Assembly (NCBI GenBank): GCA_964542985.1
Contig: CAZIWH010000003.1
Span: 1 to 64,000 of the forward strand
Direction: 5' to 3'
DNA: 64,000 nt
Source: QNYQ01 sp964542985
Lineage (GTDB): Archaea > Thermoproteota > Thermoprotei_A > Sulfolobales > Pyrodictiaceae
In this document: positions 1 through 7,225 of the stretch, in pieces
Layout: every line of letters begins with the position of its first letter
Position numbering within the stretch: the first letter of the stretch is position 1
The notes under the pieces: model-generated
What the model saw: the letters and a program-made list of their open reading frames with translations, nothing else
Databases searched by the model: none
Told to the model about the DNA's origin: nothing
Made by a program: the position numbers and the translations under genes

Positions 1-100
1 ACCCGCGCGCCCCTTGCGGGGCAGTGGGTCTCCCGCGTCTAGAGCCGGAAACAGTGGAAGCCCTCGAGCCCACCGCCTTGGACCGCTCGGCCACCCCGGC
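1..100 (-). tRNA. tRNA-Ser(CGA), intron-containing, 3' part cut by window edge
   Basis: Read on the minus strand, position 100 starts an acceptor strand GCCGGGG, followed by TG and a D arm (GCC...GGC). The anticodon stem GTGGG (24-28 pairs back as CCCAC) carries loop CTCGAG (63-68), giving anticodon CGA. A 33-nt insert at 30-62 sits between positions 37 and 38, the canonical archaeal intron site. After the CCCAC strand comes a long variable arm (CCCCGC/GGGGC hairpin), typical of class II serine tRNA. The T arm and acceptor 3' strand lie beyond position 1. Splicing endonuclease would remove the intron; this is inferred from position and pairing. Confidence 0.88.
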
Positions 101-158
101 GCCCAGGGGGTTCTCCGGCTCTCTGGCCGTTGAAACGTGATGCAGCGTGGCGGGGCCC

Positions 159-168
159 TTTTATTTTA
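159..168 (-). promoter_or_regulatory. TATA-like element for tRNA-Ser
   Basis: The minus strand reads TAAAATAAAA about 60 nt upstream of the tRNA-Ser 5' end, in otherwise GC-rich DNA between the tRNA and the end of the aminopropyltransferase gene. It is A-rich on the minus strand, so it suits a TATA box better than a T-rich terminator for the upstream gene. Confidence 0.45.
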
Positions 169-179
169 CGGCCCTCCGT

Positions 180-1097
180 CTAGACGGGCACGGTTATGGG
201 TTCACTATCCGTGGCAACTCTCCCCATCCTATCTAGGGCGTCTCTTATCGGCTTCGGGAGGCTGAACATCCAGACGTGGGCCACCGGGTCGTAGAATCTT
301 AGCTCGCCCTCTATGCGCTCCTTTATGCGTTTCGCCACCTCGTCTTTCTCCATGCTGGCGGGGTCTGGTTCTAGGCTTGCAGCCACGAAGCCCCAGAGCC
401 CGTTGTAACTCCTAACGTAGCTTATGTAAGGACGTGTGATGGGGAACACTGCTGCCAGCGTCTTGGCTATGGAGGCGTAGACCTCGGGGGTTAGCGTCGG
501 CGATGTGGCCTGGGTAGCCATTATACCTCCGCTGCGTAGGCTCCTCGACACTGCCTCGTAGAACTCGCGGGTGTAGAGGAGCGCAGCAGGGCCACCCTCC
601 ATAGGGTCGACCACGTCCAGTATAACTGCGTCGAAGCTGGACTCATGCTCCTCTATGTAGCGGCGCCCATCCCCGATGACAAGCTTCGCCCTCGGGTCAT
701 CAAATGCGCCGCGGTGCCACTCAGGGAGCAGCTTTCTAGCAACTTCCACAAGTTCAGCGTCAATGTCAACCATGATCACCTCCTCTACGCAGCGGTGCTT
801 CAGCACCTCCCTCAGTGTTGCCCCTTCGCCGCCGCCTACTATCAGGACGCGGCGGGGGCACTGGTGAGCAAGCAGCACAGGGTGCACGAGGGCCTCGTGG
901 TACCAGTGCTCGTCGCTTATGCTGGATTGAACCTTGCCGTCAAGCACCAGGGACTTGCCTATGCCGGCGAGCTCCGCTATCATATACTCCTGGTACCTAG
1001 TCACACCATAGGCGAGTATTCGCTTAACCTCCCTTACGCAGCCCTCGCCCTCCACTATCCACTCGACCACAAGCTTCCAGGGCAGCTTGGCCGCCAA
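180..1097 (-). CDS. speE: Polyamine aminopropyltransferase (spermidine/thermospermine synthase family)
   Basis: A 305-residue protein of the SpeE family, which transfers aminopropyl groups from decarboxylated SAM to putrescine, agmatine or longer polyamines in the cytoplasm. Visible motifs are the SAM-binding loop GGGEGATLRE (residues 88-97), the acidic MVDID end of the next strand (about 109-113), and the catalytic stretch ILDVVDPMEGGP with a following LYTREFY. Length fits the family. The chosen start is TTG at 1097 behind a purine-rich GGAGGGGGAGG; an internal GTG at codon 10 or 11 is an alternative. A TATA-like TTAAAATC lies about 55 nt upstream on the minus strand. Substrate preference (agmatine versus spermidine) cannot be read from the sequence. 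Confidence 0.9.
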   Translation of the reverse strand: MAAKLPWKLVVEWIVEGEGCVREVKRILAYGVTRYQEYMIAELAGIGKSLVLDGKVQSSISDEHWYHEALVHPVLLAHQCPRRVLIVGGGEGATLREVLKHRCVEEVIMVDIDAELVEVARKLLPEWHRGAFDDPRAKLVIGDGRRYIEEHESSFDAVILDVVDPMEGGPAALLYTREFYEAVSRSLRSGGIMATQATSPTLTPEVYASIAKTLAAVFPITRPYISYVRSYNGLWGFVAASLEPDPASMEKDEVAKRIKERIEGELRFYDPVAHVWMFSLPKPIRDALDRMGRVATDSEPITVPV

Positions 1098-1196
1098 TCC
1101 TCCCCCTCCACCCTACGCAGAGGAGGCCAGCCGCCAAAGCATCCAAGGGGGATTTTAAGCACTCGTAATCGTGGGCTCGGAGGAAACCCAGCTAAG

Positions 1197-1204
1197 AAAT
1201 ATAA
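1197..1204 (+). promoter_or_regulatory. TATA box of tRNA-Val(CAC)
   Basis: AAATATAA is centred 54 nt before the tRNA 5' end, predicting a leader of nearly 30 nt. The tRNA-Cys gene at 45259 has a TATA-like box at the same 54-nt distance. Confidence 0.6.
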
Positions 1205-1234
1205 CCCCCAGCCTGGAGGCCAAGACCCGTACCC

Positions 1235-1332
1235 TGGAGGCCCCAGGGCCTGCTGGGCCCGTCGTCTAGCCTGGTTAGGACGCCGCCCTCACACGGCGGA
1301 GGTCCGGGGTTCAAATCCCCGCGGGCCCACCA
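1235..1332 (+). repeat. 98-nt inverted repeat copy A (tRNA-Val plus 20-nt leader)
   Basis: The 20 nt before the tRNA (1235-1254) and the 78-nt tRNA gene match the reverse complement of 55252-55349 with a single difference, C versus T at the wobble base of the anticodon. Sequence upstream of 1235 and downstream of 1332 is unrelated between copies. Confidence 0.93.
1255..1332 (+). tRNA. tRNA-Val(CAC)
   Basis: Complete 78-nt cloverleaf without intron. The acceptor GGGCCCG pairs with CGGGCCC, A73 is at 1329 and the encoded CCA at 1330-1332. The anticodon stem CCGCC/GGCGG encloses loop CTCACAC (anticodon CAC), and the T loop is TTCAAAT. Apart from one base it is identical to tRNA-Val(TAC) at 55252-55329 on the other strand. 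Confidence 0.97.
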
Positions 1333-1743
1333 CTATTCCCCGCCGAACTCTCGATGCAGCCTCCTCCTTATCGTAATAACACTGCGACAGTCTGTCTACG
1401 CCGAACTGCTCAAGGATATAGGGGTGGTCATCAACGCGCTCAAGGAGCTAGCACTATCCTCTAGGCCGGTATGTTTTCCTTCTCCGTCGTGGTTAGCCGT
1501 TAACGCAGCAATAGTCGTAGGCGTCTCAAGAGCCTACTCAGAAAACAGCTTGGCGCAATTATTGTCCCAGTAGTTATGGACAGGATCCTAATGCGGTGTA
1601 TTGAGAAGTAACAATCCCGGGCTGCATTGAGAACTTTTGTCTTCCACACTCTAGGATTAATCGGCAGCTATCGTAACTTCCGAGCGTTTAGGGTGGTTAG
1701 CGTGGCGTTTATTCATGAGCCGTAACATACAGCAAACTTGTTA
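1333..1743. other. AT-richer decayed stretch downstream of tRNA-Val
   Basis: No intact gene is visible. One plus-strand reading frame stays open from about 1337 to a TAG at 1571-1573, including residues such as QSVYAELLKDIGVV, but it has no convincing start and I recognise no family. Stops in all frames follow. Composition is clearly less GC-rich than the neighbouring genes. It may be the remnant of one or more genes lost together with the pseudogene that follows. Confidence 0.4.
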
Positions 1744-2235
1744 AGATAGTGTTCGTGAACCCATTGTTTATCATTGTTATGATTGCAGGCTTCATTATCA
1801 TGCAGCGATCATTCTAGCATTGATGGAGGGTTTATCGACCTGGAGGGCGATAGCTATGCCCATCTTAATGTTGCTTGCTCCGGTGATCCTCCTGCTCATC
1901 TTGACTCCCTCAAGGATAGGTTACGGCGTTGATGATGGTTACATAATCGTAGCATGCTATAAGACGTATAGGATGCCTATTGACGATGCCAACGTGTCTC
2001 TCGTGCCCCATTAGAGTGTGAAGTCTGCATTCAGGGTTACCGGTATCGCGTTTCCCAGAGCAGCCCTGGGCAAGTACGGTGTATCCATGGTGTTCCATTC
2101 CTCCGATAAGGCTATTGTGATAGGCTATGATAGGAGGTACTTCGTTATTTTCGCACTCGGGTGTTGAGAAGGCGTACGTTGAGCTGATGAAGCTGATCAG
2201 GAGACATAAGGACTCATCCCAGCATGGCGCGTCTT
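1744..2235 (+). pseudogene. Broken membrane gene with bacterial-PH-like (bPH_5-type) domain
   Basis: Consecutive pieces in shifting frames read like one small membrane protein. A hydrophobic segment (FVNPLFIIVMIAGF) comes first; after a frameshift near 1800 a second hydrophobic segment follows (AMPILMLLAPVILLLIL). Then comes GYGVDDGYIIVACYKTYRMP, interrupted by an in-frame stop at 2012-2014, after which the frame continues with AFRVTGIAFPRAALGKYGVS and a strand ending DRRYFVIFALG. A second frameshift near 2160 leads to a tail EKAYVELMKLIRRH ending at a stop near 2235. The short strand pattern with R.TG...PR...G.YG resembles PH-like domains of the DUF1648/bPH_5 type. At least two frameshifts and one stop argue for decay, although sequencing error cannot be excluded in a draft. 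Confidence 0.5.
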
Positions 2236-2254
2236 AGCTGCCGTGCAGGGTCTG

Positions 2255-3166
2255 CTATGCTACCCTTTGCCGGCAGCTTTTGAGCATCTTCTCCACGACG
2301 TCTATCGGGCTGTGCCCGAGAAAGTAGATGACTGGCTCAAGGCCGGGGCCTCCGAGGCTTACTATGGCGTCAGCCTCTCCGCGGAGGCTCCTCACGGCCT
2401 CCTCCACGTCCCCGGGTATTGCGTCAGGCGAGCTGTGGGGCCCAGTGTAGACTATCTTCAGTCCTAGCCTCTTCGCTCCTTTTATGCACCTGGGCTTGTA
2501 GGCGGCTACGACGGCCGCCCTGGCCTTGGAGCCGGCCCTCATGGCTGCTAGAAGCACTGAGGCTGTGTGTCTGCTCCCACCGTAGGCTGGTGCTCCGACT
2601 ATGGCTGCGGCGTCCCCGTGAGGGAATATGCCGCCTGTTAGGCCGACGACCTCGGCCGTGGTTGACGCGCCTGGAGCGGCAGCGACTATGTTTGAGCCGA
2701 CGCGTGGCAATAGCTCCCCGGCGCCTGTGGTTGAGGCTAGCAGCTTAGCGGCCTCGAGCACCTCCTCGGCCAGCGGGTTCCTCGGTGCCTGGAAGAGGTT
2801 GAGGCAGATGCTGCAGTTGCTCGGTGCCCCGAGGGCTTGGTGGAGGCGGCAGAGGCTCCCTCTGGCCAGCAAAGCGTTGAGGAAGCTGGTCATGAGAGCC
2901 ATGTAGCCTGCCCGGTCGTCCCTCGCAAGCTTCGCCGCTAGTGCCTCCGCTACTGCCCTGGCCTCGCCGGGGTCTACGCCTGCCTCCTGCAGCCTCTCAA
3001 GGGGCTTACTCTCCCAGTGGAGGTACTTGTTCACCATTGCCTGAGAGACGCCGAGCAGTCTCGCAATCCTCTCCTGCCCCATCCCCCGCTCGGCGAGAGT
3101 CTGGGCAACGAGGGCGCGGAGGTAGGGAGCCACAGCCTTAGCTACGAGTTCATGGGGTGTGAGCAA
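2255..3166 (-). CDS. HTH-ThiN transcriptional regulator (ThiR-like)
   Basis: 303 residues. The N-terminal ~55 residues form an Xre-like helix-turn-helix (QERIARLLGVSQAMVNKYLH). The C-terminal half, from about residue 128, matches the ThiN (thiamine-phosphate synthase) domain: LPRVGSNIVAAAPGA, GLTGGIFP, APAYGGSRHTASVLLAA and YTGPHSSPDAIPGD. In archaea this HTH plus ThiN arrangement is known as ThiR, a repressor of thiamine synthesis and transport genes that senses thiamine phosphates; stand-alone or ThiD-fused ThiN is catalytic. No thiamine gene is adjacent, so the targets lie elsewhere. The family call is strong; the ligand and loss of catalysis are inferred. Confidence 0.8.
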   Translation of the reverse strand: MLTPHELVAKAVAPYLRALVAQTLAERGMGQERIARLLGVSQAMVNKYLHWESKPLERLQEAGVDPGEARAVAEALAAKLARDDRAGYMALMTSFLNALLARGSLCRLHQALGAPSNCSICLNLFQAPRNPLAEEVLEAAKLLASTTGAGELLPRVGSNIVAAAPGASTTAEVVGLTGGIFPHGDAAAIVGAPAYGGSRHTASVLLAAMRAGSKARAAVVAAYKPRCIKGAKRLGLKIVYTGPHSSPDAIPGDVEEAVRSLRGEADAIVSLGGPGLEPVIYFLGHSPIDVVEKMLKSCRQRVA

Positions 3167-3264
3167 GTCCCCCCTCTCTCCCTACCGGGCCCAGCTACTG
3201 GAACTGGGGAGCCGCTAAAGCCGGCTCCCTTCTGCAAATTATTCCCCCGGAGGGTTGTTGGGCA

Positions 3265-4521
3265 GTGCGCCTTGTGCTAAGCGAGGAGGAGAAGCGCCTG
3301 GTACGCGACTATGCTGCCCGCCTCTACCGTCTCCTCGTCCCGCTGAAAGCGATAGCCCCGGAGCTGGGGGGCAGCGGTGAGCTGAGGCGCGCGGAGGCTG
3401 TGGAGGAGGAGCTCCGCAGCCTCGGCGTCGAGTACCGTAGGATAGACTCCCCGGACCCCAGGGCCGAGGGAGGGGTGAGGCCTAACATAGTTGCGTCGAT
3501 ACCGGGCCTGCGCAGTGACCTAAGGCTCTGGATAGTGGCTCATCTTGACACGGTGCCAGAGGGTGACCCAAGCCTCTGGACGAGGCCTCCCTTCGAGGCC
3601 AGCTTTGAGGGCGATGTAGTCTACGGCAGAGGCGTTGAGGACGACCTTCAAGCCGTGGTTACTGCACTGGCTTTGGCCAAGCTCCTCGTGAGGGAGGGCG
3701 TTAAGCCCCTCGTTACTGTGGGCCTGGCCTTCGTCGCAGACGAGGAAGCGGGCAGTCGCCATGGGCTGCGCTACTTGATAGAAAAGGAGGTCTTTGGCGC
3801 TCCCAGTAGAGAGTGGTTCATAGTGCCCGATGCGGGGAGCCCGGACGGCTCCAAGATGATAGTGGCAGAGAAGCACATACTTTGGGCCAAGGTTGTGGTT
3901 GAGGGAAGGCAGGCTCACGCGAGCACCCCGCACCAGGGCCTCAACGCCCACAGGGTGGGTATGAAGCTCAACCTCGGGCTGGACGAGATGCTGCACTCAC
4001 GGTTCGTGGGCTATGATCCCCTCTACGAGCCCCCCTACGGCACCTTTGAGCCCACTAGGAAGGAGGAGAACGTGAGTAACATAAACACCATACCGGGCGT
4101 GGACGTCGTGTACTGGGACATGAGGATACTCCCCTCAATGAGCCTGGATGAAGTAGAGGCGGCGATACGCGGCTACCTAGGCTCAACGGCCCCTTCGCTT
4201 GGCGTCAAGGCACGCGTAGAGATAGTCGCCAAGGACGAGGCAGGCGAGCCTACCAAGCCCGAGCACCCGCTGGTAAGGGCATTGGGTCATGCGATAAAGG
4301 AGACCAGAGGCGTGGAGCCGCGCCCAATAGGCATAGGCGGCGGCACAGTCGCGCGCTACCTACGCCGCGAAGGCTACCCAGCAGTTGTTTGGATGACCTG
4401 CGAGGAGACGGCCCACCAGCCCGACGAGCACACGAGGCTCAGCTACATAGTAGCTGATGTTGAGACACTCTACTATCTCATAACGGAGTCCCCTTTGCTT
4501 AGGCCGCCCCTGGGCGAGTAG
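3265..4521 (+). CDS. M20-family metallopeptidase/deacylase (ArgE/DapE-like)
   Basis: 418 residues of the zinc-dependent M20 family, which hydrolyses amide bonds of N-acyl amino acids or small peptides in the cytoplasm. Metal ligands are visible: H93 and D95 in VAHLDTVPEG, the bridging D126 in GRGVEDD, the general base/ligand pair E160-E161 in VADEEAGS, and a C-terminal histidine in AHQPDEHT. The middle segment (EGRQAHASTPHQG) starts the dimerisation domain. Start is GTG at 3265 behind GGAGG at 3249-3253. The substrate (succinyl-diaminopimelate, acetyl-ornithine or dipeptide) cannot be fixed; many archaeal members are annotated as peptidases. It stands alone between a minus-strand regulator and dphB. 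Confidence 0.85.
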   Translation: MRLVLSEEEKRLVRDYAARLYRLLVPLKAIAPELGGSGELRRAEAVEEELRSLGVEYRRIDSPDPRAEGGVRPNIVASIPGLRSDLRLWIVAHLDTVPEGDPSLWTRPPFEASFEGDVVYGRGVEDDLQAVVTALALAKLLVREGVKPLVTVGLAFVADEEAGSRHGLRYLIEKEVFGAPSREWFIVPDAGSPDGSKMIVAEKHILWAKVVVEGRQAHASTPHQGLNAHRVGMKLNLGLDEMLHSRFVGYDPLYEPPYGTFEPTRKEENVSNINTIPGVDVVYWDMRILPSMSLDEVEAAIRGYLGSTAPSLGVKARVEIVAKDEAGEPTKPEHPLVRALGHAIKETRGVEPRPIGIGGGTVARYLRREGYPAVVWMTCEETAHQPDEHTRLSYIVADVETLYYLITESPLLRPPLGE

Positions 4522-4601
4522 ACGCGGTCCCGGGGGGCTAGTCCTCCCTCTTCCCTCCCGGGTCCCGTGTCTTACCCTGCACATTGGGAGGCTGCTGGGC
4601 C

Positions 4602-5402
4602 TTGGTACTCCGCATAGTCGGCGCGGGACCCTCATCCGAGTACTTGAGTATAAAAGCGATAAACGCTATAGGCTCTGCCGACAAGGTCTACATAGACACA
4701 TACACAAGCATCGCCCCGGGTGTAGACGAGGAGCTTGTAGCCAGGCTCAACCCCAGGGCAGAGGTGGTCAGAGCGACGAGGGTGCACCTGGAGGATAACG
4801 CTCACATGATAATCGAGGAGGCGCGGAACCGGAACATAGTCATACTGGTACCCGGCGACCCCCTTACAGCCACAACCCACATAGCTATACTCGTTGAAGC
4901 CAGGCGCCGTGGCATCGAGGCGGAACTAGTCCCGGGGCTCTCTGGGCTCCAGGCGGTGATAGATGCTACCGGGTTACAGTTCTACAGGTTCGGGAAGCCT
5001 GTAACCCTCGTCTACCCGGAGCCCGGCCTACGGCCTTACAGCACAGTTGAGACCATACATGAAAACATGAGGAGGAACTTGCATACATTGGTGCTCTTAG
5101 ACCTTCGACTCGATCAGGGTAAGGCAATGACCATACCGGAGGCTGTGAAGCTCCTCCTAGACCTGGAGGCGGAACTGGCTAGGAAGGGTGAAGCGGAGCC
5201 ACTTATACGTGATGCGCTCATCGTAGCGGTAGCCAGGGCTGCGCTGCCGGGCCAGAAGTGCGTCGCGGGCGCTCCAGGCCGCGTCGCTGCCGAGCAGTAT
5301 CCCCCTCCGCCCCACAGCTTGGTGGTCACGGCCCCGAGGCTCCACCCGGTCGAGGAAGAGGCGCTTCAAGTCCTCTGTGGCATGGGAGGGGCTGAGGCCT
5401 AG
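4602..5402 (+). CDS. dphB: Diphthine synthase
   Basis: SAM-dependent methyltransferase that trimethylates the histidine-derived intermediate on elongation factor 2 during diphthamide synthesis. The tetrapyrrole-methylase fold is evident: an N-terminal LRIVGAGPSSEYLS strand-loop, a VPGDPLTATTH loop and a VPGLSGLQ motif. TTG at 4602 is preferred because GGGAGG lies at 4586-4591, a good spacing; an upstream in-frame TTG at 4584 would bury that site. The protein is then 266 residues, normal for the family. The stop overlaps the convergent GPN GTPase gene by 4 bp. Confidence 0.92.
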   Translation: MVLRIVGAGPSSEYLSIKAINAIGSADKVYIDTYTSIAPGVDEELVARLNPRAEVVRATRVHLEDNAHMIIEEARNRNIVILVPGDPLTATTHIAILVEARRRGIEAELVPGLSGLQAVIDATGLQFYRFGKPVTLVYPEPGLRPYSTVETIHENMRRNLHTLVLLDLRLDQGKAMTIPEAVKLLLDLEAELARKGEAEPLIRDALIVAVARAALPGQKCVAGAPGRVAAEQYPPPPHSLVVTAPRLHPVEEEALQVLCGMGGAEA

Positions 5403-6193
5403 CGCCGGGGGCTCGGCTCCTCTGTGAAGAAGTCCTCCCCGCCGGCCAGTACTTGTTGCACAGCGGCGTATAGCTCGTCAACCCCATAGCCAGATACCGC
5501 TGAGACGAACCTTATCGGTGCCGGCGCCGAGGCCTCTGGGGGAGACAAGGCCTCAAGGGTCTTTACAGCAGCCTCAGCCATCAAGGGGTCAAGCCCCCCG
5601 CCCACGAGGGCGCCGTAGAGCATATCTGGGCTATTGAGCTGCTCCTCAACCTCCTCCATTTTCTCCGGGTCCAGGAGATCGGCCTTGGATACGACTGTTA
5701 CCTGTGGGAGCCCGAGGCGGAGGCGTGTGGAAAGCGCCAGGAAGAGACTTGACGCGAGGCTCCGCGGGCTAGAGGCGAACACAGCGTCTATAATGAACAC
5801 TGCCACGGCTCTGCTCCCCGAGGCAAGCTCTCTTATCACATAGGGGCCGCTGTCGCGGAACGCAAAGAGCTCCATCTGGCCCGGCGTGTCTATGAGAACG
5901 TAGTTGGCCTGCGTTGCTGCAATGTCCTCGCGTAGCTTATCCAGGTGCTCGACAAGCATATCTATAGCGGCCACGAGGGCGCCGTTCGGGCCAAGCTTGT
6001 ATCGCTGCATGATGCTCTTGGCGTCAACGTAGTCCCTTACATCCACGTCGGGTTCATAGGGAATCCACTCAGCTGCCGGGTCAAGGTTCACGCGTGCGAC
6101 GCTGACCTCGTTGAACTCCATCCAGTCCCCCAGCGCATCCACTAGATGGGACTTCCCACTCCCCGCGGGGCCTACCAGAACTATGAAGTACAA
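5399..6193 (-). CDS. GPN-loop GTPase
   Basis: 264 residues. The P loop GPAGSGKS (8-15) and the diagnostic Gly-Pro-Asn in KLGPNGAL identify the GPN family (XAB1/Gpn1; archaeal homologue PAB0955). Further GTPase motifs are the IDTPGQ strand-loop (Walker B/G3) and VSKADLLD (G4). Eukaryotic relatives assemble RNA polymerase II; the archaeal role is not settled but the gene is near-universal. It ends 4 bp inside the convergent dphB gene. Confidence 0.9.
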   Translation of the reverse strand: MYFIVLVGPAGSGKSHLVDALGDWMEFNEVSVARVNLDPAAEWIPYEPDVDVRDYVDAKSIMQRYKLGPNGALVAAIDMLVEHLDKLREDIAATQANYVLIDTPGQMELFAFRDSGPYVIRELASGSRAVAVFIIDAVFASSPRSLASSLFLALSTRLRLGLPQVTVVSKADLLDPEKMEEVEEQLNSPDMLYGALVGGGLDPLMAEAAVKTLEALSPPEASAPAPIRFVSAVSGYGVDELYAAVQQVLAGGEDFFTEEPSPRR

Positions 6194-6321
6194 GGCTCAC
6201 CGTGCCTCCGCATTGTCCACAGCGATGCCAGGAGCCTGGCTCCCGGCCTGCGTGGTGAGCGGCCACGCTCCTCAGAGCTTATTATCTTGCCTTCTTGGGT
6301 GCTGCGGCGGGGGCGGCCACG

Positions 6322-6687
6322 TTGCAGCAAGCGGTGAGCGAGAAGCTGCTGCCCGTACGGGTGGGCAGCATCAACGACCTGGCGAGAATCGCCGCAACAA
6401 TAGTCACCCTTGGCCAGCCCGCTTACATAGTCAGATTCCCTGGCTCCAAGGGCCGCGTCTACGGCATAATAGCGGTACTGAGAGACTATTACAAGTACTA
6501 CGGTCTGCCAATGATATACTACTATGTTGATGGTGACGACAAGCTGAGCAAAGGCAACTACCTTTTAGTAAAGGTGGACGACAGCGGCGAGCACATAGAG
6601 GTAGGCAAAGGTACCAGGCCCGGATGGATAGCAATACCGATCATAGATCTAGCTGAGAAGCCACCCTTCTTCCCTGACGAAATATAG
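6322..6687 (+). CDS. Small conserved-looking protein of unknown function
   Basis: About 121 residues from TTG 6322; TTG 6295 and GTG 6334 are other starts. A TATA-like CTTATTATC near 6280 would place transcription start near 6306, favouring 6322 or 6334. Codon use and strand order look coding: alternating beta segments, a tyrosine-rich middle (DYYKYYGLPMIYYYVDG) and an acidic, proline-rich end. I recognise no domain. No signal peptide or membrane segment is visible, so it is probably cytoplasmic. Confidence 0.6.
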   Translation: MQQAVSEKLLPVRVGSINDLARIAATIVTLGQPAYIVRFPGSKGRVYGIIAVLRDYYKYYGLPMIYYYVDGDDKLSKGNYLLVKVDDSGEHIEVGKGTRPGWIAIPIIDLAEKPPFFPDEI

Positions 6688-6810
6688 TTCCACACGAGGC
6701 TATGGCCCTACCTCATACCGCCCGTAGCCCCTTTTCCCGCATCCGAGATGCGCGTATAGCTCCTAGCGCTGCACCGGAAGCAGCGGAAGAGGTAACACAC
6801 CCCCACCCCC

Positions 6811-6817
6811 TTTAAAT
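6811..6817 (+). promoter_or_regulatory. TATA box for the RHH gene
   Basis: TTTAAAT is preceded by a C/A-rich run and lies 46 nt before the ATG at 6863, predicting a short leader. Confidence 0.55.
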
Positions 6818-6862
6818 CTAGTGCTGGTAGCACCTAAGGCTATACATCGGTGAGACCCGGAC

Positions 6863-7069
6863 ATGAGGCTCGTAACGGTGAAGATGCCTGAGACCTACCT
6901 GGAGGGGCTAGACGAGCTGGTAAAGATGGGCCGTTACAGCAGCCGCAGTGAAGCAATAAGGATAGCCGTCCGCGAGCTACTCAAGCGCGAACTATGGGGA
7001 ATACCGGAGCACCCTACCGGTTTCGAGCTCCTCCCGTCCCGGCGCGAACCCCGCCGCGTAACCATCTAG
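6863..7069 (+). CDS. Ribbon-helix-helix (CopG-like) DNA-binding protein
   Basis: 68 residues. An N-terminal beta strand (RLVTVKMPETYLEGLDELV) is followed by two helices with the RHH turn GRYSSRSEAIRIAVRELL, the classic MetJ/Arc/CopG dimer fold. The basic, proline-rich C-terminus carries no extra sensor domain. Such proteins act as small repressors; the target is unknown and no toxin gene is adjacent. Confidence 0.8.
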   Translation: MRLVTVKMPETYLEGLDELVKMGRYSSRSEAIRIAVRELLKRELWGIPEHPTGFELLPSRREPRRVTI

Positions 7070-7225
7070 CTCGCCCTCCTACGGGTAAGCGGCTTTTTGC
7101 CAGGGCACGGGGAGGAGCTGGAATCCTCATCGCCTTGTTTTCCCGCACCCTCATCTCGCTTCTAGGCCTCTTCGGAGTGCCTTTCTTCTACCTCACCCCT
7201 AGGGGGAGTAGCATCCCGGGACCCC

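Noticed and set aside
645..1376. 243-codon open frame on the plus strand
   Set aside because: Antisense to the aminopropyltransferase gene, which has clear motifs, and it runs through tRNA-Val(CAC). It is a shadow of GC-rich coding.
6863..7069. Antitoxin of a toxin-antitoxin pair
   Set aside because: The RHH protein has no adjacent small toxin gene; the downstream gene is the NfeD protease with its own signal peptide.
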